Position numbers and translations under genes: made by a program. Of a stretch of DNA of 64,000 nt, positions 15,711 to 24,625 are shown piece after piece; position 1 is the first letter of the stretch, and each line of letters starts with the position of its first letter. Origin of the DNA: Aeromonas sobria (lineage in GTDB: Bacteria > Pseudomonadota > Gammaproteobacteria > Enterobacterales > Aeromonadaceae); assembly GCF_000820145.1 (NCBI RefSeq), contig NZ_CDBW01000032.1, positions 186,001 through 250,000 on the forward strand. The letters are read 5' to 3'. Below the pieces are notes generated by a model. That model saw only the letters and a program-made list of their open reading frames with translations. It did no database searches and was not told where the DNA came from.

Positions 15711-16346
15711 ATGTTGCAGTTGTTTGGCTATTGGCGTTCGTCGGCAAGTTTTCGGGTGCGGATCGTGTTGCAGCTCAAGGGGCTCACTTATGAGCAGCAT
15801 CCAATCAATTTGCGGCAGGGCGAGCAGCGCGAGAAGGCCTATCGCCGGATCAACCCCCAGGGGCTGGTGCCGTTTTTGGTGGATGGCGATGTGCAGCTGG
15901 GCCAGTCGGTTGCCATCATGGAGTACCTCGACGAGACCTATCCCGCCTACTCCCTGATGCCCTCGGCCCCCGAGGCGCGGGCCAGGGTGCGCCAGATCGT
16001 CAACATGATCGCCTGCGACATTCACCCCCTCAACAATCTGCGGGTGCTCAACTATCTGGAAGAGCACTTCAGGGCCAGCAAAGCACAGGAAGCGGACTGG
16101 TATCGCCACTGGATTGACGAGACCTTCACCGCCCTCGAGCAGCTGTTGATGACCACTGCTGGCGTCTACTGCGTCGGCAACGAAGTGACCCTGGCCGACT
16201 GCATGCTGGTGCCCCAAGTCTACAATGCCCGCCGCTACGAAATGACCCTGGACGATTACCCCACCATCTGCCGCATCGTCGCCAACTGTGAGCAGTTGCA
16301 GGCCTTTATCAAGGCGGCCCCTGCCAGTCAGCTGGACGCGCAGTGA
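15711..16346 (+). CDS. maiA: Maleylacetoacetate isomerase (zeta-class GST)
   Basis: A 211-residue GST-fold protein with the zeta-class active-site motif RSSASFRVRI near the N-terminus, then the glutathione-site NPQGLVPFLVDGD and QSVAIMEYLDETYP. It isomerises maleylacetoacetate to fumarylacetoacetate using glutathione, supplying FahA. C-terminal helices contain YCVGNEVTLADCMLVPQVYNA. It closes the hppD-hmgA-fahA-maiA operon, an order also known from Vibrio. AGGGAT lies before the ATG at 15711. Confidence 0.95.
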   Translation: MLQLFGYWRSSASFRVRIVLQLKGLTYEQHPINLRQGEQREKAYRRINPQGLVPFLVDGDVQLGQSVAIMEYLDETYPAYSLMPSAPEARARVRQIVNMIACDIHPLNNLRVLNYLEEHFRASKAQEADWYRHWIDETFTALEQLLMTTAGVYCVGNEVTLADCMLVPQVYNARRYEMTLDDYPTICRIVANCEQLQAFIKAAPASQLDAQ

Positions 16347-16367
16347 CAATCTGACTTAACGAACATC

Positions 16368-16396
16368 GCGGGATGGCGTCAGCACGCCATCCCGCG
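16368..16396 (+). terminator. Hairpin after the hpp operon
   Basis: CGCGGGATGGCGT pairs perfectly with ACGCCATCCCGCG across a four-base loop. The tail is C/T-rich, not a clean T-run, so termination may be partial. Confidence 0.65.
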
Positions 16397-16809
16397 CGCC
16401 ATCTCCCCTCATCTCTTCATTTCCCCCCTCTCTGTGTTCCTTGCGCGCCTCGTGTTGACGTCTGAATGTCGACAGGAATCCCGTGCTTGTCACACTTATC
16501 GATATTTTTAATTGTTCTGCGCCACCTCGTTGGTGTTTTGAGTTGCCAATCACACTTGTGCCAGTTGATTAGGCCTAGTATCGCCACGCCTGCGTAACAG
16601 GGGAAAGGAGAGATACGAACAGGTCGCCTATCAGGGGCTCCGGGGTCTCTCTACTTTCCACGATCTGTTCGCACCTCTCTTTTTCATTTTTACGGTTTGA
16701 TGGCCCGCACTGCCCGGCCCGTGTCACTGCGGTGATCCCTTGCGACAGCGGCAGGTCGGCTGGCGAGCCACCGTTCATTTGCAACCACTCTGTGCAACAA
16801 GGAGATCTC
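16397..16809 (+). promoter_or_regulatory. Intergenic region upstream of the C69 dipeptidase
   Basis: About 410 bp without a credible gene. It holds a 7-bp inverted repeat CGAACAG / CTGTTCG at 16616-16622 and 16665-16671 around a GC-rich core, and an A/T-rich stretch at 16500-16515 that may include promoter elements. AAGGAGAT lies just before the ATG at 16810. No recognisable regulator site. Confidence 0.4.
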
Positions 16810-18306
16810 ATGCATTCCTTCAAAAAGTGCGTCGTCGCACTCTCCATCAATCTTGCCCTCTTCTCGTCGGCGTTCGCCTGCACCACCTTGCTGGTTGGCA
16901 GCGAGGCCAGCGCCGATGGCTCCATGATGGTGGCCCGCAGCGCCGACAGCGATGCCCTGAAAGCCCAGCATTTTGTGATCCATCCGGCCAAACAGGGGCA
17001 GAGCGGTGTTCACAGCTCCAAAGCCCATAATGGCGCCAATGATTTCAGTTACCCCTTGCCGAAAAATTCCCTGCGCTATACCACTGTGCCGAACTGGAAG
17101 ACCCAGCTGCACGGCGCCACCGGGTTCAATGAGAAGGGGGTAGGGGTGAGCGGCACCGAGTCGATTTTCGCCTCACCCGAAGCGCTCGCCGTCGACCCTT
17201 ATGTGGAGGACAAGGGGATCACCGAGGATGACATTCCCGATGTGCTGCTCTCCCGGTCAACCTCGGCCCGCGAGGCGGTAGCCCTGCTTGGCAACATCAT
17301 CGAGACAATCGGTGCAGGAGAGGGATTTGGCGTCGCTGTGGTGGATGATAACGAGCTCTGGTATCTGGAGACCGCCACCGGCCACCACTGGATGGCGCAG
17401 CGCTTGCCGAAAAATCACTACTTTGCCACCGGCAATCAGGGCCGCCTGCAGCAGTATGATCCGGCCAGTGCCGACATGATGGGCTCGAAAAATCTGATTG
17501 AATTTGCCACCGAGAAGGGGCTCTACCATCCGCAAAAGGAGGGGGCATTCAACTTCTCGAAAGCCTATACCCGCGATGACGAACGGGATCGCAGCTATAA
17601 CGATCCGCGAGTCTGGACCATCCAGCAGATGTTCAACCCCTCGCTCAAGCAGGCGGTGGATGCCGGTCGTCAGTTCCCGGTCACCTTGACCCCCGAGAAG
17701 AAGATGACGCTGGAGGAGGTCAAGGCGGTGCTGCGCAATCACTATGATGGCACCGAACACGATCCTTACAGTAAGGGGTTGAACGGTCAGGAGCCGTGGC
17801 GCCCCATCAGCGTATTTCGCACCTACGAGTCCCACGTGATGCAGGTACGCCCCTGGATGCCGCGCGAGGTGGGGGAGGTGACCTATGTGGGCCTCGGCAT
17901 GGCGGATCTGACCGCCTTCGTTCCCTACTACAGCGGTCTGGAAGCCTATCCGGCGCACTATGCCATGGGCAGCGACAAGGCCGACAGCGACTCCATCTAC
18001 TGGAAATATCGCAAGCTGCAGACCCTGGTGATGACCGATTACCCCAAACTGGCACCCATGGTGAAGCAGGCGTACCAGAGCTGGGAGGCGAAGATCGCCA
18101 AAGAGCAGAAAGAGATGGAAGCCAACTATCTGAAAACGGTCAAAACCGACAAGGCCGCCGCCAACAGCATGCTCAACGACTTCAATCTGCGGGTGATGCA
18201 GGAAGCCGAAACGCTGACCGACGATCTGACCAACCAGATCTTCACGGTGCGCACTCAAGATATTCAGGCCGATATCTTCTTCGCCAACAAGGCGAAAAAG
18301 GATTAA
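16810..18306 (+). CDS. Exported C69-family dipeptidase
   Basis: A 498-residue Ntn-hydrolase of peptidase family C69. The signal peptide ends SAFA and is followed at once by CTTLLVG; in this family the cysteine freed at the new N-terminus is the nucleophile, so cleavage would activate the enzyme. Other conserved blocks are ARSADSD, EKGVGVSGTESIF, WYLETATGHHW and YFATGNQGRL. It probably cleaves dipeptides in the periplasm. A C-terminal charged helix (EAKIAKEQKEMEANY) follows the catalytic domain. Chosen start ATG 16810 has a strong ribosome-binding site; a longer frame removes the signal peptide context. It stands alone, ending at a terminator. Confidence 0.88.
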   Translation: MHSFKKCVVALSINLALFSSAFACTTLLVGSEASADGSMMVARSADSDALKAQHFVIHPAKQGQSGVHSSKAHNGANDFSYPLPKNSLRYTTVPNWKTQLHGATGFNEKGVGVSGTESIFASPEALAVDPYVEDKGITEDDIPDVLLSRSTSAREAVALLGNIIETIGAGEGFGVAVVDDNELWYLETATGHHWMAQRLPKNHYFATGNQGRLQQYDPASADMMGSKNLIEFATEKGLYHPQKEGAFNFSKAYTRDDERDRSYNDPRVWTIQQMFNPSLKQAVDAGRQFPVTLTPEKKMTLEEVKAVLRNHYDGTEHDPYSKGLNGQEPWRPISVFRTYESHVMQVRPWMPREVGEVTYVGLGMADLTAFVPYYSGLEAYPAHYAMGSDKADSDSIYWKYRKLQTLVMTDYPKLAPMVKQAYQSWEAKIAKEQKEMEANYLKTVKTDKAAANSMLNDFNLRVMQEAETLTDDLTNQIFTVRTQDIQADIFFANKAKKD

Positions 18307-18397
18307 CCGCGACGCACTCATCATGCAGAAGGAGGGGCTGCGGTCGGTTTGAGCCGCCGCCGGGCTGACCGGCCCCCAGCTCACTTTTCCTCTATCG

Positions 18398-18427
18398 ATG
18401 CCGGAGCCTGTGCTCTGGCATTTTTTC
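18398..18427 (+). terminator. Terminator after the C69 dipeptidase
   Basis: ATGCCGGAGC-CTGT-GCTCTGGCAT with one G-U pair, followed by TTTTTTCTC. Confidence 0.85.
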
Positions 18428-18787
18428 TCTATGAGATCCCGCCAATGTGTCTGGCCTGGGTAGTGGATTGTGCTACCAAATACGAAATTGGATGCTTTCA
18501 TTCAGGTTTTTATTTCGCCTTTCGGTATATCAGTCATGTGATCAACTACCCATTTTTGGCTATTTGGTGGGTTTTATGCATCTTTCCTGTGTTATTTATC
18601 ACTACCCATTGATTCGACTGTGATGGGCACTCTCTTTATCCAGCTCATTTTTTCTCGTTAATCCAAGGCGTTATCGCTTCATCAGACGGCTGTTTGCAGA
18701 AAAAGGCGGCTGCTTTCTGAATAAGGTGACCGCGCCGTCGGATCTCGTCACTGCATCATATCCGTCACTACTCACAGGACTACCGCA
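18428..18787 (+). promoter_or_regulatory. Intergenic region upstream of pepT
   Basis: About 360 bp, A/T-rich compared with the flanking genes. An 87-codon frame across it lacks a credible start context and is not called. PepT is FNR-activated in Salmonella, but I find no good TTGAT-N4-ATCAA site here. CAGGA lies just before the pepT ATG. Confidence 0.35.
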
Positions 18788-20026
18788 ATGCATATTGTCG
18801 ACAGATTTTTGGGATATACCGCAATCAATACCACTACCAATCGTGAAGCGGGGGCCGCCGGAGTAATGCCCTCTTCACCGGGCCAGCGGGTGCTGGCTGA
18901 CAAGGTGGCGCAGGAGCTGATCGCCCTGGGGCTGACCGTGGAGGTGGCGGATAACGCCATCCTGACCGCCACTCTGCCCGCCAATGTGGCAGGAGATCTG
19001 CCCACAGTGGCGTTCTTTGCCCATCTTGATACCAGTGCCGAGCACACCGCCGATACCCATGCCCAAGTGGTGAGCTATGAAGGGGGGGATATCTGCCTCA
19101 ATGCCGAGCAGCAGATCACCCTGCGCCAGAGCGAGTTCCCGGAGCTTGCCAATTACGCCGGTGATCAGATCATCGTGACCGATGGCACCAGCCTGCTGGG
19201 GGCCGATGACAAGGCGGCCATCGCCGCCATCGTCAATGCCGTGGCCTATCTGCAGGCGCATCCTGAGATCCCCCATGGCACCATCAAAATTGGTATGGTG
19301 CCAGATGAGGAGCAGGGGCTGCGGGGAGCCAAGGCGTTTGATACCGAACGTTTTGGCGCCGACTTTGCCTATACCCTCGACTGCTGCGGCATTGGCGAGC
19401 TGGTCTATGAGAACTGGAATGCGGGTGATGCGGAGTTTGTTTTTCACGGTGCTTCGGCTCACCCCATGTCGGCCAAGGGCAAGCTGAAGAACTCCCTGCT
19501 GATGGCCCACAAGTTCATCGCCATGCTGCCGGGGGGCGAAGCACCGGAATATACCGAAGGGCGTGAGGGCTACTACTGGGTCAAGCAGATGCAGGGCAAC
19601 AGCGCCAACACCGTGCTCAAGCTGGATGTGCGCGACTTCACCGAGCAGGGGTATCAGCAGCGCATGACCCTGCTCGACACCCTTGGCAAGAGCTGTCAGG
19701 CCCTGTGGGGCGAGCAGAGCGTGAGTTACAGTTTGAGCGATCGCTACAGCAATGTATTCAACAGCCTGCAGGGGGAGAACCGCTATCCCATCGAACTGGC
19801 GCTGGCCGCTTACGAGACGCTGGGGATCACCCCCAAGCCCATCCCGATGCGCGGCGGTTATGACGGCGCAGTGCTCTCCCAGAAAGGATTGCCCTGCCCG
19901 AACCTCTTCACCGGTGCCCACAACTTCCACTCCATCTACGAGTACCTGCCGGTCAAATCTCTGGAAGCGGCCAGTGCCGTGGTGATCGAGATAGTCAAGC
20001 TCACCCACGCCCGTTTCAGCCGCTAA
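18788..20026 (+). CDS. pepT: Peptidase T (tripeptidase)
   Basis: A 412-residue M20B metallopeptidase that removes the N-terminal residue of tripeptides in the cytoplasm. The zinc-ligand motifs are visible: AFFAHLDTSAEH, GADDKAAIAAI, VPDEEQGLRGA (catalytic Glu) and the C-terminal FTGAHNFHSIYE. The N-terminus (IVDRFLGYTAINTTTNREAG) is a standard PepT start. Nine bases separate it from dcuC, so they are probably one operon, combining peptide use with C4-dicarboxylate transport, both typical of anaerobic growth. Confidence 0.97.
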   Translation: MHIVDRFLGYTAINTTTNREAGAAGVMPSSPGQRVLADKVAQELIALGLTVEVADNAILTATLPANVAGDLPTVAFFAHLDTSAEHTADTHAQVVSYEGGDICLNAEQQITLRQSEFPELANYAGDQIIVTDGTSLLGADDKAAIAAIVNAVAYLQAHPEIPHGTIKIGMVPDEEQGLRGAKAFDTERFGADFAYTLDCCGIGELVYENWNAGDAEFVFHGASAHPMSAKGKLKNSLLMAHKFIAMLPGGEAPEYTEGREGYYWVKQMQGNSANTVLKLDVRDFTEQGYQQRMTLLDTLGKSCQALWGEQSVSYSLSDRYSNVFNSLQGENRYPIELALAAYETLGITPKPIPMRGGYDGAVLSQKGLPCPNLFTGAHNFHSIYEYLPVKSLEAASAVVIEIVKLTHARFSR

Positions 20027-20035
20027 GGAGTCGTC

Positions 20036-21409
20036 ATGTTTCAGGTAGTTATTGCTGTACTGGTCATCGTTCTGGTGGCCAGATTGATCCTGAAAGGCTA
20101 TCGGGCCGAGCCGGTGCTGTTTGCCGCCGGTCTGGTGCTGATGGTGGCAAGCCAGCTGGCAGGGTGGGGCAGTGTGTTGCCCAAAGGGGTCGAGAGCACC
20201 GGCATTGCCCTGTTTGATCCCTTCGAGGTGATGCGGGATCTCTTCAGCTCGCGGGCGGCGGATCTGGGTCTGATGATCATGGCGCTGATGGGCTTTGCCC
20301 ATTACATGGATCATATCGGGGCCAATGATGCGGTGGTGCGGATTGCCATCCGTCCGCTGCGCCGGTTGCGCTCCCCCTATGTGTTGCTCTTCTTCTCCTA
20401 CCTGCTGGCCAGCGCGCTGCAACTGGCGATCCCCTCGGCGACCGGTCTGGCGGTGCTGTTGATGGCGACCCTCTTCCCCATCATGGTGGGGCTGGGGCTC
20501 TCTGCGGCCTCGTCGGCCGGGGTGATTGCTACTTCTCTCGGGGTTGCCTATACCCCGACTGCCATCGATGCCATTCGGGCGACCGATGCGGTGGGCATGG
20601 GCCATAACGTGATCGAGTATGTCTACACCTATCAGGGCCCCGCTGCGCTGGCGACCGTGCTGGTGGTGGGCTTGATGCACGTATTCTGGCAGCGTCGCTG
20701 CGATCGGCTCGATGGGCACCAGCATCAGGGGCCGGCTGTGGTGGACGAGTCGGCGAAAGAGGTTGGTGTACCGGGCTTTTATGCCATCTTGCCGATGCTG
20801 CCGATCATCATGGCGGTGGGGTTCTCCTCCCTGTTTGTGGATCACATCAAGCTCAACGTCATCACCATCGTCATGATCTCGATGTTTATCAGCATGGTGG
20901 TGGAGGCGGCCAGAACCCGTGACATGAAGCAGGTGTGCGGTGGTTTCAGCCACTTCCTCAATGGCATGGGGTCAGCATTCAGCAACGTGGTGGGGTTGCT
21001 GGTGGCGGCGGGGATCTTTGCCCACGGCATCAAGGTGCTGGGGGTAATCGATATCATGATTGTCGGCGCCGAGCATGTGGGGCTGCCTGCATTTGCCATG
21101 GCTATCGTCTTCGCGCTGGTCACCCTGGCGGCAGCCATCATCATGGGTTCCGGCAATGCCCCTTTCCTTGCCTTTGTCGAGCTGATCCCGCAGATCGCGG
21201 CCAGCATGGGGGTCAACACAGCCGCGATGATCCTGCCGATGCAGCAGGCCTCCCATATGGGGCGGGCCATGTCGCCAGTTTCCGGGGTGATTATCGCCGT
21301 CGCCAGCGGTGCCAAGCTGACGCCGTTTGCGGTGATCAAGCGTACCTCTGTGCCGCTGATGGCGGGCTTTGTCTTCCATACCCTGATCGTGGGGATCTTC
21401 TATCTGTAA
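20036..21409 (+). CDS. dcuC: DcuC-family anaerobic C4-dicarboxylate carrier
   Basis: A 457-residue membrane protein with about twelve hydrophobic segments. The N-terminus has the LKGYRAEPVLFAAGLVLM strand, and later blocks include ALQLAIPSATGLAVLL and MGSGNAPFLAFVELIP, characteristic of DcuC. In E. coli DcuC mainly exports succinate during fermentation and can exchange fumarate. A His-rich cytoplasmic loop (DRLDGHQHQ) lies near residue 225. AAGGAG precedes the ATG. Closely follows pepT and is followed by a terminator. Confidence 0.92.
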   Translation: MFQVVIAVLVIVLVARLILKGYRAEPVLFAAGLVLMVASQLAGWGSVLPKGVESTGIALFDPFEVMRDLFSSRAADLGLMIMALMGFAHYMDHIGANDAVVRIAIRPLRRLRSPYVLLFFSYLLASALQLAIPSATGLAVLLMATLFPIMVGLGLSAASSAGVIATSLGVAYTPTAIDAIRATDAVGMGHNVIEYVYTYQGPAALATVLVVGLMHVFWQRRCDRLDGHQHQGPAVVDESAKEVGVPGFYAILPMLPIIMAVGFSSLFVDHIKLNVITIVMISMFISMVVEAARTRDMKQVCGGFSHFLNGMGSAFSNVVGLLVAAGIFAHGIKVLGVIDIMIVGAEHVGLPAFAMAIVFALVTLAAAIIMGSGNAPFLAFVELIPQIAASMGVNTAAMILPMQQASHMGRAMSPVSGVIIAVASGAKLTPFAVIKRTSVPLMAGFVFHTLIVGIFYL

Positions 21410-21432
21410 CGATGGATAGTGTGCACATGACG

Positions 21433-21463
21433 AAAAGCCTTCACGAAAGTGAAGGCTTTTTTT
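21433..21463 (+). terminator. Terminator after pepT-dcuC
   Basis: AAAAGCCTTCAC-GAAA-GTGAAGGCTTTT followed by further T residues. The A-run on the left arm means it can also act on the opposite strand for the PagL-like gene. Confidence 0.92.
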
Positions 21464-21498
21464 GTCTAACGGTTTCGATAACGGTTGAGCCTGCTTGG

Positions 21499-22023
21499 CT
21501 AAAAACGGTACTCGATATGGAGGGTATGGCTGTCGAGCCCCGGGTTCTTGTCATACATATAGGCGTTGGACATGTGCTCATACTGATAGCCGACCAGCCA
21601 ATTTTTGGTGATGGCGTAACCGAGACCGATACCCAGTGTGAACTGGAAGGGGCCGCCGTAATCCTTGTAGCCGTGGCCGCGAGTACCAAATTGATGCTGA
21701 TCGAGCCAGACCATTTCGCCGGGGAGCCAGGTCACCCAGTTACCCCATTGGCATTCAATGCGGGCTCCGCCTCCCAGTCTGGCGGTCTCTTCATCTTCTA
21801 CCTTGAGGGTACCGCCACGTACCCCCAGCCCAAATTGGCAGCCTGAGTCCCCCCAACGCCAAAACATATGGTGGAACTTGGCGTCGGCGATTTTAATATC
21901 GAGTTTTTCATTGCTGAAGGCGTTGCCAAGCTGCAGCACCACTATATTGTCGTTGGCCATCACAGCCGGGCTGGTAAGCAATGCTGCCAGCAGGCCAATC
22001 CTTGAAAGAGTGTTAGCGTCCAT
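21499..22023 (-). CDS. pagL: PagL-like lipid A 3-O-deacylase (acyloxyacyl hydrolase family)
   Basis: A 174-residue outer-membrane barrel protein with signal peptide (about residues 1-23, ending PAVMA). The C-terminal part has the PagL catalytic pattern His-x-Ser-Asn (His150, Ser152) and ends in the aromatic YRF typical of barrel proteins. PagL removes the 3-O acyl chain of lipid A. Aligning the C-terminus with P. aeruginosa PagL puts Asp164 at the position of the catalytic Glu. The call is good at family level; activity needs testing because of that change. Monocistronic, flanked by terminators on both sides. Confidence 0.8.
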   Translation of the reverse strand: MDANTLSRIGLLAALLTSPAVMANDNIVVLQLGNAFSNEKLDIKIADAKFHHMFWRWGDSGCQFGLGVRGGTLKVEDEETARLGGGARIECQWGNWVTWLPGEMVWLDQHQFGTRGHGYKDYGGPFQFTLGIGLGYAITKNWLVGYQYEHMSNAYMYDKNPGLDSHTLHIEYRF

Positions 22024-22193
22024 GCCCCCTCCCGATCCTTGTTGTCATCGTGGTGATCCTGTTGATCACCCTTCAGGCATAGTCAATCGAAGCACACCCT
22101 GTCAATGAATGGTCATTAGGTAAAAAAATTAAATATTTATGAAAAATCAACTATCTGCGGCGGTCTGATGTGGTTTGGCGGGCGGGGATATGA

Positions 22194-22224
22194 AAAAGCC
22201 CTTCACCATGGTGAAGGGCTTTTT
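22194..22224 (-). terminator. Terminator of asnB
   Basis: AAAAAGCCCTTCAC-CATG-GTGAAGGGCTTTTT, symmetric and able to act on either strand; it lies 40 bases after the asnB stop. Confidence 0.9.
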
Positions 22225-22263
22225 GCTATCTGGCGTTATCCGCTCGGGTTGCCCCGTTCGGGC

Positions 22264-23928
22264 TTAGTAGCCTTGCTGGTGCACGTCCATCACGGCGCGG
22301 CCGGACGGGTCGGCCATCTCTTTGAACTTGGCATCCCACTCCAGCGCAGTGGGAGTGGAGCAGGCGACCGACTTGCCGTAGGGCACGGTGCGGGCGGCGG
22401 CTTCCAGTGGGAAGTGCTCGTCGAAGATGGCGCGGTAGAAGTAGGCCTCTTTGGTGAGCGGGGTGTTGATGGGGAAGCGGAATGCGGCTGCTTCGAACAT
22501 CTGATCCGTCACTTCGGTCTCGACCATCGCCTTCAGGCTGTCGATCCACGAATAACCTACGCCGTCGGAGAACTGCTCCTTCTGGCGCCACGCCACTTCG
22601 TGGGGCAGCAGCTCCTCGAACGCTTCGCGCAGTATGTGCTTCTCGATCTTGCCCTTGCCACACATCTTGTCAGCAGGTTGCAGGCGCATCGCCACGTCCA
22701 TGAACTCCTTGTCGAGGAAGGGCACGCGACCTTCCACGCCCCAGGCGGCCATCGATTTGTTGGCGCGCAGGCAGTCATAGAGGTGCAAAGAGGCGAGCTT
22801 GCGCACGTTCTCTTCGTGGAACTCTTTGGCGTTGGGCGCCTTGTGGAAGTAGAGGTAGCCACCGAACAGCTCGTCGGAGCCTTCGCCGGAGAGCACCATC
22901 TTGATCCCCATCGCCTTGATGTAACGGGCCATCAGGTACATCGGCGTGGAGGCGCGGATGGTGGTGACGTCATAGGTCTCGAGGTGATAGATGACGTCGC
23001 GCAGGGCATCCAGACCCTCCTGCACGGTGAAGTGGATCTGGTGGTGGATGGTGCCGAGGTGATCGGCTACCTTGCGGGCGGCGGCGAGATCCGGCGAGCC
23101 TTCGAGGCCAACGGCGAAGGAGTGCAACTGCGGCCACCAGGCTTCGCTCTTGCCATCGTCTTCCACCCGACGGGCGGCGTAGATCTTGGTGATGGCGGAG
23201 ATCACCGATGAATCCAGCCCGCCGGAGAGCAGCACGCCATAAGGCACGTCACACATCAGCTGGCGTTTGACCGCCGCTTCCAGCGCGGCTTTCAGCTCGG
23301 CCTTGTCACTGACGTTGTGCTCGACCGCGCCGTACTCCATCCAGTCGCGCTTGTACCACTGCTTAAGCTCGCCATCCTTGCTCCACAGGTAGTGTCCCGG
23401 CGGGAAGGTGTCGACGCTCTTGCAGACCGGCACCAGCGCTTTCATTTCGGAGGCGACATAGAAGTTGCCGTGTTCGTCGCGACCGGTATAGAGGGGGATG
23501 ATCCCCATATGGTCACGACCAATCAGGTAGGCATCCTGCTCGGCGTCATAGAGGATAAAGGCGAAGATGCCGTTGAGATCGTCGAGAAACGCTGGGCCCT
23601 TCTCCTTGTAGAGGGCCAGCAGCACTTCACAGTCGGATTTGGTCTGGAACTGGAAGTCGACCTTGAGGTTCTTCTCCAGCTCTTTGTGGTTGTAGATCTC
23701 GCCGTTGACGGCCAATACGTGAGTGCGCTCGGGGTTGTAGAGCGGCTGGGCGCCATTGCCCGGATCGACGATGGCCAGGCGCTCGTGCACCAGAATGGCT
23801 TTGTCGGAGCTGTAGACGCCGGACCAGTCAGGCCCGCGGTGACGCAGTCGCTTGGACATCTCCAGTGCCGATTTGCGCAATAGAGCCGGGTCGGTTTTGA
23901 TGTCCAGAATGCCGAAAATAGAACACAT
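22264..23928 (-). CDS. asnB: Asparagine synthetase B (glutamine-hydrolysing)
   Basis: A 554-residue enzyme making asparagine from aspartate, glutamine and ATP. The N-terminal glutaminase domain starts MCSIFGILD with Cys2 as the nucleophile after removal of Met, followed by RHRGPDWSG and GNGAQPLYN. The synthetase domain has the PP-loop LLSGGLDSSVISAI and the later LSGEGSDELFGGY. Length equals that of E. coli AsnB (554). Monocistronic, ending at a strong terminator; the 190 bp upstream holds its promoter, which I cannot place confidently. AGAGGAT precedes the ATG on the minus strand. Confidence 0.98.
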   Translation of the reverse strand: MCSIFGILDIKTDPALLRKSALEMSKRLRHRGPDWSGVYSSDKAILVHERLAIVDPGNGAQPLYNPERTHVLAVNGEIYNHKELEKNLKVDFQFQTKSDCEVLLALYKEKGPAFLDDLNGIFAFILYDAEQDAYLIGRDHMGIIPLYTGRDEHGNFYVASEMKALVPVCKSVDTFPPGHYLWSKDGELKQWYKRDWMEYGAVEHNVSDKAELKAALEAAVKRQLMCDVPYGVLLSGGLDSSVISAITKIYAARRVEDDGKSEAWWPQLHSFAVGLEGSPDLAAARKVADHLGTIHHQIHFTVQEGLDALRDVIYHLETYDVTTIRASTPMYLMARYIKAMGIKMVLSGEGSDELFGGYLYFHKAPNAKEFHEENVRKLASLHLYDCLRANKSMAAWGVEGRVPFLDKEFMDVAMRLQPADKMCGKGKIEKHILREAFEELLPHEVAWRQKEQFSDGVGYSWIDSLKAMVETEVTDQMFEAAAFRFPINTPLTKEAYFYRAIFDEHFPLEAAARTVPYGKSVACSTPTALEWDAKFKEMADPSGRAVMDVHQQGY

Positions 23929-24120
23929 TGGCGGTAATCCTCTTGATTTTTATATGAGCCCCCCACGTCCGGGCTCGAAATTCCATTTACATTCCTCGTC
24001 AGACACAATGCCTAGCGGAAAAACCTTTTGCAAGCGGGAAAACCGCAGAAAATCATGCCGTAAGCGTCAAGCAGATCAACAGGATAAGGGCTGCTGCAAC
24101 AGGGCAGGGTGACGTGAACG

Positions 24121-24489
24121 TCAAGCCGAGGCGGGTTCGAAGATCACATAAACCTTGCGACAGGGGGTGAGGGTCTCCCACTCCCCGACAAAGCCGGCGG
24201 GAATGACGAATTGATCGCCGGGTTTGAGGGCAAGCTGGCCGCCCTGACTGTCGTGGATCACCACATCCCCCTCCAGCAGCTGGCAATACTCGTGCTCGGT
24301 GTAGTGAATGGCCCAGCGGCCGGGCTCGCAAGCCCAGAAGCCGACGTGAAACTGCTGGCTGGGATCGGAGTAGTGGTTCCACACCGTTTGCACCGGGTTG
24401 CCCGCTTTAATGCGCTCGGGGGCGGGCATCAGTGGGGTAGGGGCCGCTTCGTGGCGGTCGAGCAGGATCCAGTCGTTGAGGGTCTTCAT
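24121..24489 (-). CDS. Small cupin-domain protein (DUF861/EutQ-like)
   Basis: A 122-residue single-domain cupin. The first cupin motif reads WAIHYTEHEYCQLLEGD, the second LKPGDQFVIPAGFVGEWE; together they form the DUF861 (Cupin_3) pattern. These proteins are cytoplasmic, often of unknown substrate. The ATG at 24489 is preceded by GGGAGG on the minus strand. It follows the CPA2 antiporter gene after a terminator, so it is likely transcribed on its own. Confidence 0.82.
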   Translation of the reverse strand: MKTLNDWILLDRHEAAPTPLMPAPERIKAGNPVQTVWNHYSDPSQQFHVGFWACEPGRWAIHYTEHEYCQLLEGDVVIHDSQGGQLALKPGDQFVIPAGFVGEWETLTPCRKVYVIFEPASA

Positions 24490-24510
24490 GGTGCCTCCCT
24501 GGCAATGAGA

Positions 24511-24538
24511 TATAAAAGCGGGGCCATCCCGGCCCCGC
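24511..24538 (-). terminator. Terminator after the CPA2 antiporter gene
   Basis: Minus-strand GCGGGGCC-GGGAT-GGCCCCGC followed by TTTTATAT, between the antiporter stop and the cupin start. Confidence 0.85.
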
Positions 24539-24625
24539 GTTCGTTTTATTAAACGAGGTTGTGCATAACTTAAACGATGCTTCTCTCCTTGCCAAGTGTC
24601 CTTGCCAAGCCCCCGATGCCAGTGC

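Noticed and set aside
18349..18612. 87-codon frame upstream of pepT
   Set aside because: Overlaps the dipeptidase terminator, lacks a ribosome-binding site, and its composition follows the A/T-rich intergenic sequence.
18875..20953. Very long minus-strand frame (692 codons) opposite pepT and dcuC
   Set aside because: Its product is rich in His, Gln, Asp and Gly with no recognisable domain. It is the shadow expected opposite GC-rich genes; pepT and dcuC are certain.
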